From NCBI GenBank assembly GCA_030544215.1, contig JARZZO010000003.1:24251879-24315878 (forward strand): a DNA stretch of 64,000 nucleotides, written 5' to 3'. The DNA is from Zantedeschia hybrid cultivar (Eukaryota; Streptophyta; Magnoliopsida; Alismatales; Araceae). Below the pieces are notes generated by a model, which saw only the letters and a list, made by a program, of their open reading frames with translations, searched no databases and was not told the origin of the DNA. The translations under genes were made by a program, and so were the position numbers. This document shows positions 48,063-59,650 of the stretch, one piece after another; within the stretch, counting starts at the first letter, position 1; each line of letters begins with the position of its first letter.

Positions 48063-48571
48063 AATCTAACACTTAAATTAAACCCCATTAATAATCTAAC
48101 AATTAGACTATTAAAAACTAATCTAACTCTTAGATTAATCCAACAAAGTTAATTAACAATTTAACACTTAAATTATTAATTAACTCTAATTATTAATTAA
48201 CTACTAATCTAACTCTTAGATTAGTTAATTTAAAGTCAATTATTAACTTAACACTTAAATTAATAATTAACTTTAATTAATTAATAATTACTAATCTAAC
48301 TATTAGATTAGAAGATTAAAGTTATCATTAATTTAACTATTAAATTAATGACTAACAATAATTAATTAATGACTACCAATTCAACATTTAAATTAGTCAT
48401 TTAAGTTAATTATTAATTTAACAGTTAAATTAATAACTAACTCTAATTATTAATTAACAATTAGATGAAACAATAGTTAATAATCTAACAATTAGACTAA
48501 TAACTATTAATAACTAATTTAACATTTAAATTAGTTAAATTGAGGTTAATAATCAATTTAACATTTAAATC
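48063..48571. repeat. Array of 13 AATYTAAC-NN-TTARATT palindromes
   Basis: Thirteen 17-bp copies alternate between AATCTAACTCTTAGATT-like and AATTTAACACTTAAATT-like forms, separated by 15-50 bp of TAATTAATTAAC-rich DNA. Arms change together in several copies (C with G, T with A), which keeps the pairing. Confidence 0.8.
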
Positions 48572-49523
48572 AATATTAACCCCAATTAATTAACAACTAA
48601 TAAATCAATCCAATTGTTCATATATTTAGGTAATGATTCAAAATCATTTTAAGTCCATTTAAATAAAATAATTGAATAATAAATTTAAATTTCAAAAATT
48701 TTTTGAATTTTAAAACTTATTTCAAATTTTATTTTATATGGGCATTGGGGTTTTAATTGGGGTTTAATTTAAAAAAAATGAGGGCAAATGGGCTCAGCCC
48801 AATAGGGCCAACTGGCTCGGCCCAATTACTGGCCCTGGGCTCGGCAGAGACCCGAGGCAGGGTCCCTGGGCTCGAGCCAGGGCTCGGGCCCTGGCTCGCC
48901 CAACCGACCGGTCCAGCCTGTTGAATTGGCCCCGAGCCGCTCCTTTGACCTCTGGTTCGCCCCCCCCTCCCACCCTACCCGAAACCCTAGCTGAAGCGGG
49001 TTTCAAAGGCGGCGGGTGGGGTTAGCACAGCGCCGCCGCCGGTGACCCCAAGCGCCGGCGGGCCCAAGCCGGCATCTACCCCGGGTCCAGCGACGCCGCC
49101 GGCGTCGATAGGCCCGCCGGAGGCCCACTAAAACCAACCGGCCGAGCCCCTGCAAAATGGGGTTTTTCTGGTTCTTTTTAAAACCGAAAAGGTTGAGGAA
49201 GAAGGGCCCAACCTGGCCACCTCCACCATGTTCTCCAGCGATGTCCTTGCTGCCGGATGGTGCCCAGCAACCCCTTGGTTCATCCAGGGTATAGGCCATG
49301 CCTCTCTAACGTTTGGGGATGCAAATTCGAAGCCCAAATGGCCACCGTTCTTCGTCAAACGAAAAACATAAATTTTTTTTTTTCGAATTTTGCAGAATAG
49401 AATTAATCTAATTAACTTTAGTTCATCACATGAACATTAATCCAGCAACTATTCGAATTTGTGCATGGAATAATACATAAAATATTAATTGTGGAGACCA
49501 AAACGGGACGAGAAACAGTGGAA

Positions 49524-49540
49524 CCTGGCTCTGATACCAC
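49524..49540 (-). other. Primer-binding site of copia B
   Basis: The minus strand reads GTGGTATCAGAGCCAGG directly after the 5' LTR, the initiator-tRNA-Met complement of plant copia elements. Confidence 0.92.
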
Positions 49541-51083
49541 TGTTGGGTTTTCTCGGGTTTCTCCGGATTGCTCACGCAGCGGAAAATAAAATATTAAACA
49601 GCGATCCGTTTTCCCGTTTCGAAGAACTAAAACAACGATTATCGGATAATCGATTCTCACCGTGTGCGGATTCGAATTCGCAACTGTTCGGTTATGTTGG
49701 TGCGACACCGCAAGCCGCGCAAGCGCCCGGCCTCTAGCGAAGTCCATGCGATCCTCCCCGCGACGGATATCCTCGCGTTCCTCGTTCTTCACAGCCCACG
49801 AAACCTCCGCCGGTCACCGCAACGCGCGGACGATTTCCCGTCGAACGAGATTCGGAGAACCGGCGGAGCATACCTGGATCTGTCTGGACGCCAGAGAGAG
49901 AGAGAAACTGAGGAGGGGCGGCTAGGGTTAGCAGCAGCTTGGCCTGCTCAGCCCGTTCGCTATGTTTTATACTAACTGCGCGGTTTTTCATAAAAACTCC
50001 CGGTTTGTATAAAACCCACTTATTTATCCATCGCCTTGAGAATCATTTGCGTGTGACCCTCTAGGCCTAAGTACCAGTCCAGTTAATGGCCCAACAAGCC
50101 CAGTGACTCCTCACTGGCTTTATTAATCAATTAATAACCCTTTATTAATTAATTAATCAATCGAATTGATGTCGCACATCGAATTCGACCGGGCCTCCGA
50201 TCACGTTGGGTGCCAAGCAACATTGCGTGAATCCGGAAGGTATTGGGGTCAAGTAACCCACTTTTGGAACCTTTCCGCCGACAGTTACCGTATGGATATA
50301 ATCCTTCATTCGTACAATGCTCTCGAGTCAACTCAGGGTATGGCGAGCTGTCAAACCCTAATCGGTCGACTCACTTGGATTGGATGCCGCTGATGAATAT
50401 CGGAAAACTCCTTTCCCGATATTATCGTCTGCCCTGGCCAAGGACTTTCGCGCATCCTTCCTAGAGTATTCTCTCTCTAAGTACCGAGAGCGAATGATTC
50501 CTTATTGACACACAATTCCCTTCGACGGTATTCTGCTGTACCAAATCCTTGGCGTATTAGAATCCCGTGACTAGAGATTCGTAAACCAAGGTCAAAGCAC
50601 AGAAGTCCACCGACAATGTGTCCTTGGTGTCTCAGGTCCGTAGACCATCCACGCAACTGCGACATTAGAATCAAGCTGGTTGACAGTGAGGTACAATACC
50701 ATCCAGCGATTCAGTTGGATCAGTTCAGTGAACTCATTCTCCAATGAGCACCTACAAATTCGCCTTAGTGTCTCCACACAAGTGACTTATGAGACTAGAC
50801 ACCCTCATCATATGAGCAGGAGAAATATGTACTAGTCTAACCGGATACCCGATGTCCTTCTCGGATATCTTCCGACTAGGAACAATTAAGAATATGTGTG
50901 TTTAAGTGATCAGTCACATTAGTATGATCTCATCATAATCTGATCACTATAGCACATATTCACGGACTTCATTATGAAACGAGAATTAATGCGATTTACA
51001 CATAATGAATATTTTGACATTATATTAATAAATGAACGAGATTTATATAGTCAGATTGACTTATAGGCCACCTAAAACTAACA
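49541..51083 (-). repeat. Copia B 5' LTR
   Basis: 1543 bp, collinear with the 3' LTR. It is followed by the AAAAC target duplication at 51084-51088. Confidence 0.95.
49964..49971 (-). promoter_or_regulatory. TATA box of the copia B 5' LTR
   Basis: TATAAAAC on the minus strand, conserved in the 3' LTR near 24466. Confidence 0.55.
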
Positions 51084-51088
51084 AAAAC

Positions 51089-51737
51089 TATGCATTTGTT
51101 GAGTCAACAAGGTCATAAAAGGACTAGCTCAACCCAAATTCAACAAATGGTTTCAAAAAGGAACTGATTGAAGATTAAAAATTTTAACAAATAAGATTCA
51201 ATTAGTAAACTAACTATGTGATAACATGCATAAACATGCAATGCTAGTCATAATTCAGTAGAAGGATGTAAGGTATCTGGACATTTATGTAGAAAAACTG
51301 TTGAGCATCTAATAAAAGAGCCTATTAAAGAAGGTAAAACATAGTAGGTCATAGTAATACAGACATCAAACTAATCAATTATCAAACTCATACTAATCCA
51401 TTTCTAAGAATGCCATGCAACATTATTATGCCAGTCAATGAACAGTAGCCATGGGGTTTCTTTGCTGTTGGAGGTGCACTGGCATTGCTCTTGGTATAAC
51501 TATCTGTCTTCTCCTGCTAAATATCCATTTTTTTAATTAGGCAATTTTTAGAATGGTTTTCAGTCTAATTAATGTCGTTTAATTTATCTTCTACGTGTCT
51601 TTTCTTACTTAGTTATTGCTTCGTTATATCCTTGCTTGCTTTCGTACTAACACGCCAATTGTTTATGTTAGTAGATTTTTTTTTTTGGCCTGAGATATAT
51701 AAAGACTTTAAGTTGTAGTGGCAAATGGCATCTGACT
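51089..51737. other. Non-genic DNA with a 41-bp copy of the protease gene's start region
   Basis: AT-rich. Bases 51441-51481 are identical to 59639-59679, which span the start codon and 5' untranslated part of the aspartic protease gene, in the same orientation. The flanks are unrelated. Nothing else recognised. Confidence 0.7.
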
Positions 51738-52002
51738 AGGGATGCAAATGGTAACCTATAGCCCAACTATCCGATGGTTCGTTAGCTTATGGGTCAATGA
51801 ACGGATAATCTTTTAAAACCGATTACATAGCAGATAAGAAAAGGGATATAATTTTTTTTGAAAAAATATCTATAGTACACTAATATCTAGTTATCCGATC
51901 GATTGTTAGCTTATAGGTCAATTAATAGATAATATCTTTAAACTGATAACTTAAAAAAATACTGCCATGATCTGCACTAAATCTGGCCTGTTTCCATCCT
52001 TA
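51738..52002. mobile_element. MULE-like MITE
   Basis: A 265-bp element with a perfect 9-bp duplication CATCTGACT (51729-51737, 52003-52011), the size made by Mutator-type transposases. Short inverted ends: AGGGATGCAAATGG and, from the right, TAAGGATGGAAACAGG. No coding. Confidence 0.6.
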
Positions 52003-52011
52003 CATCTGACT

Positions 52012-54000
52012 GCTTTAAATGGGTGACCATCACAGCACCATTTACTGATCAACTGGTATGGATCAATCTTTCTGCTGATTTTGTTGTTATAAAAGTAACA
52101 TCATCCGTGATTGCCTCGGCTGCATTAAATGCTAACTCGAATTTACTTCAACTCAATTTAAATAATTTAAATCAATCCAACCTAATATAGTATAGACTTA
52201 ATTAAATTAAATCACTGACTAACCAGCCTAATTGACATCCCTATTAACCATTCTTCTACCATCGCCCTTGAAGATACCTCTATAGAGGTCACCGTGTGCA
52301 CGACAACAGTGAAGCAAGCCCGCTCTTAAGGGCGACCAAGTCAGCTCTATCACCTAGCAAGGCCACTCCGCGTGCAGAAGTTGCTGAAGCAACCCGCACA
52401 GTTGCAATTTTTTCCCTGTTATGCAGAATGAGGGAATTAAAAATGTATTTGGATCGTTTATATTATGGATAATGATAATAAGCATAATCATTTGGTCATT
52501 TCTCAGAAAAAAGTGATATTTATAAACATGTCCATATATTTAGAGACTTTTCTTACTATAGCATATAACATGTTCAATTAAATGAAGATATTATTTGTAT
52601 TGCTATTTAATAGCCTCACCAGTAATAAAACGTTATACTCAGGCTAATGATATTTTATCTAAAAAAGTTCAAAATAAACCTTATAGTTTAAAGGGTTACA
52701 TGAAAATACATATCATAGAAGGGGTTACCCACAAGTATAAGATCATTTAAGAAGTTAAAAAAAATATGATGGTGCTTAATAATGGATAACACACTTTAAG
52801 TTGTATATTTTATAAATGTCTTGCTTGATTGAAGATTTGAGATATGCACATTCATATTTGATGTGCAAATCTTTTTTTTTTTTTTAGATTACAATGATAA
52901 GGATAAATAGTTTAGTTCTACTATCACCAAGGAGATCACCAACCCAAATAGGATCAATTTGATGGAAGAAGAAAGGGGACTAGAGTCTGAGATGTTTTTT
53001 CTTAATGATGTAGACTATATATCTCGAGTCTCATTCTGCGTATGTTTCTTATATTGAAAAATATGGTCGCATTCATCCCATATTGTCGTGCCTGGTGAAA
53101 ATTTAATGATGAAATCTAAGTTTTGGGAGCCCATAGCTGTACAATGTCGATTGTTGTGAACTTTGGTTGTTTTAAGTATTAATTGTTGTGGGTAATCTAT
53201 GCATGCGAATCTCATTATTACAGCATGTTCAGTATTGTGTGGTATTTTGGTGGGCAAGTAAAAACTAATATAGTTTAACCTTTAAATGTTATCCATAGAT
53301 AAGATTATATATGTTATTTCAGTTGTTCTTGCGACCATTATTCCTCTTGATTCAGTTGTTCTTAAGTATCAAGAATTTGTCAGTTTAGCTGAAAATTTTA
53401 ACATTTCTCTTTTTAAAATGATTATTTGTTTGAAGTAAGTGAATTTATTATTAAGAAATTTTATACCAAAATAAATATATTCTTAAGTATCAAAAAATTT
53501 AAATTTCATGAATTTGTCATTTTAGCTGTAAATTTTAAATAATTTAAAAATATCATTAATTTTAAAATGATCATACATAAAATAGTTGATTCTACTTTCT
53601 ATAAATCTGATCTTCAATTAATATATTTACAATGATTATTTGTATTTGAAAAAAGTTAATTTATTACTAAAATATTATTAGCACATTAATTATTTAATAA
53701 TTAAATATTTAATTATATTTTAAAAGAGAATTTTAATTAATTAATAGTTAAAATATAATTACCATATTAAATATTTAAGTGAGTTGAAAATTATTAACCT
53801 AAATATACTTTTTAAATATAAATTCTTAAGTATCACGAATTTGTCATTTTAGCTATATTTAAGGTTGAACTATATCAAATTGAAAACTTTATTGAACAGT
53901 AATGTTGGTTATATTTTAAATTTATTATATGAATATTTTTTAGACTAATAATTGAGTTTTACTTGCTGCTCCGCAACAAACTAATTGGAATGGGCCTCCT
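52012..54000. other. Non-genic AT-rich DNA
   Basis: Only short open frames. Nothing recognised. Confidence 0.5.
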
Positions 54001-54095
54001 AGCACCATTCCGCCATGTGCACATGGGGCTATCCCCTAAATGCGCCCTGTAGCACCATTCCGCCATGTGCACATGAGGCTATCCCCTAAATGCGT
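54001..54095. repeat. Two 50-bp direct repeats
   Basis: AGCACCATTCCGCCATGTGC begins copies at 54001 and 54051. The second ends after AAATGCG and differs at one base in the shared 44. Confidence 0.9.
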
Positions 54096-54129
54096 GACGT
54101 CAGTAAAATTTTTTTTATCCCTCTATAGG

Positions 54130-54245
54130 TGATCTCGAGCGCATCCTGAGGCACTCAAAAGTGGACTCATGCACGAGGGAGCGTCCTGATGCGCTCGAGA
54201 GCGCCAGGATCCTGTCGAGCACCTCAAGATGCGCTCGAGGAGCAC
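54130..54245. repeat. Cluster of CTCGAG-centred motifs
   Basis: CTCGAGCGCATCCTGA, CCTGATGCGCTCGAGAGC and AAGATGCGCTCGAGGAGC are variants of one motif in both orientations within 115 bp. They lie upstream of the Helitron-type terminus and may belong to it. Confidence 0.55.
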
Positions 54246-54562
54246 AGTCTGTGGGTAGTTTTTTTTTCATTTTTTTTTACCTGGTGTTAGGGTGCATTTA
54301 TGTGGGGAAACAACTCAATTGGCGTGCTCCAGATGGCGAAATGGAACTCGGAGGCCCATTCCATGTCAACTTGTAAGTAAAACTCTTAATAATTTTATGA
54401 GGTGATTTAAAAATATTAATATGACGTAAAAATCTAACAATAGGATTATGCCTGGATTAATATATATTTTAAATTTTTTATTAAGATAAAATTATTTAAA
54501 TCAATATAAAACTTTTATCTTAAAGTTAAGTTTAAATTTTTTTAAAGAAATTTAAACAAATA

Positions 54563-54589
54563 CCGTGCATCGCACGGGTTTAAAACTAG
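54563..54589 (+). mobile_element. Helitron-type 3' terminus
   Basis: A hairpin (CCGTGC paired with GCACGG) is followed nine bases later by CTAG and then T. A hairpin just before CTRR, inserted at AT, is the diagnostic Helitron end. The 5' TC end was not located, so the element's length is unknown. Confidence 0.6.
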
Positions 54590-54595
54590 TTACGA

Positions 54596-57500
54596 ATATA
54601 CAGGAGTTGGAAGTCGAGGTAGGGTGGAGGAGCGGGAGATATCCATGTACACACTGTCCTTAATATAGACAATCGATCTTCTATTATAATTCATACTCAA
54701 TCAGTGCTTAGCATTGGCACAAGCTCCTTTACCTTTCCATCACCCCCTACATATAAGTAAATTTTCTTCCTCAAATGTTAATGTTTGAGTCTCATAACTA
54801 TCAAGTTACTTATGAGCTTCTTTTCTCATGTGCAGAGATATTGATCTGACAATGCAGTGGAACACGATGGACTTAAGATATTACTGTTAGATTTTGATGT
54901 AATTTGATGTATCTTATTGTGATGTTCTCGGGTATGTCGAGAACTGTTGGATGCTTTAGTTCAGATGTACTTTATCAGATGTTGGCAAACATTTTGATAC
55001 ATATTATGGAATGTCATATTAACAAATGTTGTCAAACAGATTAATGGATGTTAGCGGATGTCATCTCATCAGATGTTGTTAAAATTTGGATAGATTTATC
55101 AATTTGTTTTTGCTATCTTGGACGGGGTTGCCATTGTCATTCTTCTTTACTTTTAATGTTAATTTCAATAGGTTTGCCAAATTTTTTGATGTTGAAGTAG
55201 GTTATGTTGTAGGAAAATAAAAAGTATTTAGGACATGTTGATAGCATGCCTCACATGATATTATGTTGTGGGTTTACAATATTAAAATATGATATACAGG
55301 CTATGGCAAATCAAGGTTAAACCATTTTTTTAGGCTATACTTTTGTAAGACGATGACAGCAAAGGAAGTTAAATTTTCAAGAATAGCATTGGCAGAATCT
55401 TCAGCGAACACAGAGAATATAAGCTCCGACAATAATTAACTAGATTTCAGTTACAAAATCATATAAAAAATCGTACAACTTCTACATCATTTGCATTGTC
55501 AAAACACAACAAAAATGATAATCCCGACAATTAGAACTACTTTTAAGCCCTTCAATTACTTTTCAACTATTTCTAGCTTCTTTGTAAATTGATCTTTCAT
55601 TGCTTTCATTTGATATTTCAAGTCTACAGCATCATATCTCGCATCGTCAACCCATTAAAAAAATGCCACAATCATGTTTTGGAATATTGTGATTTAGACA
55701 CCGATAAAATCGTTTTCTCTTTGATAATTCACATTGTCACTCGACAGATGCCCGCTCTGTAGCGACGTTCAAGTGTTGGTGTGGACAATGAAAAGCCTCC
55801 AACAGATGCATTTGATGATGACTGCACAAAAGAACAAGAATATGCATTATTTCGTTATTTTTTCATATAAATAAGACAACGCTAAAAAATTAGAACTCCT
55901 TTTAAAAACCTCCATATGTGGCATCAGTTTGATGTTGTGGGTGCCGTGGAGAGAAAGCCCTAGCAGCGACCCCCACCTCCACTATGGAGGGGGGGCTGGG
56001 TGGACACGCTGCCACTGTGGATTTGTCAATTGGGAGGACGGTGCTGGCGTGCAGCGTCGCCGGAGGAGGAAAGATATAGGACGACACTCTGAAAGCGGGC
56101 CGGTGACGAAGAGAGCTAGTTAGTGACCGAGGGAGCTGGGCGGTCGTATGCTGAGACGGAGTGCTCCGATCTACGTGGGACAACGGAGGGGGAGCTGAGG
56201 TTAGGCGGACAGTGATGGAGGAGGGAGCTGGGGCGGGGCCGGCTGATAAGGGAGTTGGCCAAGTAGGGCGTTTTCTTCTTAAAATAAGAGAGAAGGATAT
56301 GTTGGTCTAAGTAATTTATCGGTGTTGGTAAGAAGAATATTACTTGGAATATGCTCCATTTCAAACGGTTCTTAACTACATGGGTGTTCTTTAAAAACGG
56401 GGTAGATTACAGGGGTTTTTAAAAAAATACTTAGATTAGGAGTTTTTTTTTGTAAATTAGAAAGAATATAAGGGCTTATATTAACAAATCCCTTACATTA
56501 ATTAGAGTAGGTAAATTAGTTAGTGTAATTTTTCTAATTTTATTTACTTTCATTTTAAATATCTCTCTCCTTTAAAATTTTAATTAAAAGTCTCAAGATT
56601 TTCAAAGTTAAAAGTCTATTCTCCTTAGATCGACTCGGTTCTCCCCACCTACTATTTTCAAATCAATTGTAAGTCTTGCTAATTTTTGAAGTTAGTTGCC
56701 GTAAGCATTTAACGATACACATCGCGTGCACATCATACAACTAGGTAGTTGCTTCACTGGGGCATGGACACTACATATACTCGTGGACCTCAGCTAGTCT
56801 TGTTGTTCACTTCCTCCCCTTCTACGTATCTAGAGCTCCAATGGCAGACGTGCATGAGTGTTTTCCCACAAGATAAGACGTCCGTTGACACACTTGGGAT
56901 GTGAAGTTTGGAATTTGAACGGAAGTTGACTTTTAAGCCATTGAACTAGTGGGTGCGGGTGTCTTTGTCACTCTAGTGACTTGGTTGGATAGGACCACGT
57001 GTGGCTATGCTTTTGTTGATGAGACATTTCTCCCGTGCTAGCAGTAGTTGCATCTTTACTTTATTGTACTTTTGTTCTTCCTACTATTATGGGTACGTGC
57101 GTGGGAGGTAGAATTCGCAAAATCCTTACTGAGCCCCCATACTGATGTGTCTTGGAGCCGGAGTAGTCTCACTCCCAAACTTTTTCACGTGATGAGTCCC
57201 AGTGCGAGTAGGAGCCGGCCGGAGTGGTCTTGGAGGCACATCACTAGTTGTGGAGTTATCCGGGGTACGTCGAGTAGTTGCACTTTTATTTCTATAGGCC
57301 TATACACACTTATTGTTATTTTAATTCTGGTGGACTGTACTATATTTGCAGGACTGTACTTTCGTATTGTAGTAACTTTAATTTTCTGCTTTTTTTATTT
57401 TACAGTGTGTTGCCTTTATTTAGCTTAGTTGCACACGTACATACTTAAATGTGTGTATGATCCTAGTACGTTACCATCCACTTCAATATGAGACCCGTTA

Positions 57501-57997
57501 ATCATCGGTTATAGGATTGCGGGTGGCTATCGTAGTACGTTACCATCCTAGTACTATTTATCTTTTTGAATATAGCATGTCATCGTAGTATATACTTTCT
57601 TCTTAATAATCTACAGACGGGAAGGCAATTTTCTGCATCTGTAAGGCCGTCAACTCACCTCGCACGGATAGTTAATCGTTAGCATTTGTGCGGCTTCAAA
57701 CTCATGAACCGGTCCACAAAACCTAAGACTAATCCAACTCGCAAATAATTGATCGATTGGTGCTTCACAAATCAGACGATGTATGATTACGTACTGATTG
57801 TTCCAGCTACCTGCATCGGGAGTGTAGGTGACTCTGTACTCTCTGATCTATTGGCCAGCCACTTACAGCTGCAATTTTAGGGGCAATTCGGAAGTGTTGG
57901 TGAATGTGAAATTTTAGTTGAATTACATCAAGTACGTACACGTAGAGCGGTGACATTTTTCAAGACTAAAACCTTGCTCAATCCATCGTCAAATATT
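54596..57997. other. Non-genic DNA
   Basis: Mostly AT-rich with a GC-richer patch at about 55920-56250 that has short open frames on both strands but no recognisable domain. No target duplications found. Confidence 0.45.
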
Positions 57998-58003
57998 TTA
58001 TTT
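57998..58003 (-). terminator. Poly(A) signal of the aspartic protease gene
   Basis: AATAAA on the minus strand, about 100 nt after the stop codon. Confidence 0.5.
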
Positions 58004-58101
58004 GTCTTTCAAATTCGCTAGAAAAGTTCAATATGGGCTAATGCAAATTGACGAAGAGAAGGAAGAGCTTACAGATGCAAATGGGACTTGCAAGGGCCTG
58101 A

Positions 58102-59650
58102 TCAACCGCAATTACCAGCGGCGAACCCAACTCTTCGCAAGCCGATGTCAAAGATAATATCAATTCCCCGCTGTTGGTTATTTCCGATGACGCCCACATC
58201 ATCGTTCCGGTCATTCGCGCCGAACGCTAGGCAGACCAGCGAGTGCGCGTCATTCGCGGACACGAACACCTGCCCCGGACTGAGTACGAGGTTGGCACTG
58301 TCAGCGAAGTGAAGGGTGATGGTTGGGATCGCCGGGTTCCGCACATTGCTGAAATCGTAGCAGGTGTCCAGTTCTCGCGATGGCACCACCAGCCGATACT
58401 GTGTCATGCCGCTGCGAAAGGTGTTTCTGAGTTCCGCGTAGGCCACGGGCGGAAGATAAGATAACGTGCTCCCAGAGTCTATGATAGTGCCGACGTTCTG
58501 GAAGACTGTGGGCGGCACATGCAGCCGTTGCCTGCCCACCGTGATCCCAAGCAGGTTGATGAAGTACATGGTGAGGTGGAGGGATCTGGAAGGCCGCATG
58601 GGCGTGTACATTGGTGACTGGACAGCCCTCCTGCCAATGGTTAGGTGGCCCGAGACGCTGCTCGAGGTGGGGAGGCAGTAGGAGAAGACCCTGCCCAGAC
58701 TACCAGGTGCCTGCGATATCAAGGAGGGATAGGTGCGCCCGAGGCCAAAAATGCCCGCAGCTCTACCTGTAAGCTGGTTGCTCTGGCCACACCCGAGCAC
58801 GAAATTGGGGAACGTGGTTGTGTTTGTCATTGTCAGAGTTTCAGTGGCAATGAGGCCAGTGCTGCGCGATGAGTTGTTGCCATAGGTGATATGATATGCG
58901 CAATTGCTACCGGAGGCCCCCCTGTTTCCAGAGGGGAGGTTGGCGCACTGTGGAGCGGTGAAGGGGACATTGCGGTAGGAAGACGAGGTGGATGGGTTGA
59001 ACTTGGGCTCTTGCTGCTCGTAGCAATTCCGGCAGGGCGTGCATTGGACCCAGCAAATGTCGCTTGCGGTGTCAATGACGACGGTCTGGTCCCTCTTAGG
59101 TGTGCCGATGCCGATGGTCACGACGTAGCTCATGGCACCGAGGAAGGCCCCGTGTAGTGCCCGAAGGGTGATTGGGCCTTGCCCGAGATTATCCGTGGTC
59201 GCGTTTTCTGTGGTGCCGACGGCACGTCGGACTCGGTTTCGGTAGTAAGCAACCCTCAGCATGTCTAGGGAGAGCATCTGGTGAAGGTCCGGTTGTCCAT
59301 CGCTGGAAGGGGAGCAGGGGCCATACCGATGAACAAGTTTGAGCGAATTCCCGCTGGGTACTGAACATGCAGAAACTTGTAGTAATTAACTACTGTTACA
59401 TAGCATGTAACTCTTGATAATGTAAAGGATTTTAGATCACTAGGTATGCATCATACGAATATATCCAGGTAAACAATTAAAAGGAACAACATGTAGAACC
59501 TTGCGATGTAGTGCAGACATTGGCAGGCATCAATGTCTCCATTCTGAAAACTTGAAAGCCCTTGTCATCGCCCTGGACCTTGCTGCCATGATCAGACAGA
59601 AGCAGGGACAACCACAAGACGCACTTGGTGAGGGACAGAACAGTAGCCAT
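58102..59650 (-). CDS. Nepenthesin-type (A1) aspartic protease, secreted, two exons
   Basis: Exon 1 is 59650-59500 and exon 2 is 59375-58102, with a 124-nt intron (CAAG|GTTC donor, CTACAAG acceptor, phase 1), giving 474 aa. I chose the Met at 59650 because a clean signal peptide (about residues 1-27, hydrophobic VLWLSLLL) follows; a Met 12 codons upstream is possible. The propeptide includes LKLVHRYGPCSPSS, typical of plant CND41/AED1-like proteases. Catalytic aspartates are D152 in VVIDTASDICWVQC and D350 in IIDSGSTLSYLP, with the flap Tyr near 215 (ITYGNNS). A cysteine-rich insert (CTPCRNCYEQQEPKF) is characteristic of the nepenthesin group. Length is normal and no stops or shifts are seen. 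The first motif is DTA rather than DTG. The product likely acts in the apoplast or vacuole on proteins; the substrate is unknown. Confidence 0.88.
59376..59499 (-). other. Intron of the aspartic protease gene
   Basis: 124 nt, GT at 59499-59498 and AG at 59377-59376, AT-rich compared with the exons. Joining here makes the propeptide continuous with the signal peptide. Reading through from exon 1 meets a stop 12 codons after Gln50. Confidence 0.8.

Larger units (their letters stand above)
46700..49523 (-). other. Untranslated leader of copia B
   Basis: 2.8 kb without a gene. In the element's direction: a GC-rich block (49.3-48.8 kb), an AT-rich block with 13 short palindromes (48571-48063), and four TTGTGCTATCCACAAG palindromes (47198-46893) close to gag. 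Confidence 0.75.
24034..51083 (-). mobile_element. Copia B: complete Ty1-copia element carrying two nested insertions
   Basis: The 5-bp duplication AAAAC flanks it at 24029-24033 and 51084-51088. In its own (minus) direction: 5' LTR, primer-binding site, long leader, gag-protease-integrase-RT-RNase H, polypurine tract, 3' LTR. Removing Tat-1 and gypsy C leaves about 9.3 kb. Both LTRs are full length and clearly alike. Confidence 0.95.

Noticed and set aside
55902..56183. 93-codon frame in a GC-richer patch
   Set aside because: Opposite-strand frame equally open and no domain; could be an old gene fragment but cannot be supported.
57048..57428. 126-codon hydrophobic frame
   Set aside because: No recognisable domain, no repeated family, no splice or promoter support; T-rich DNA gives Leu/Phe/Val runs by chance.
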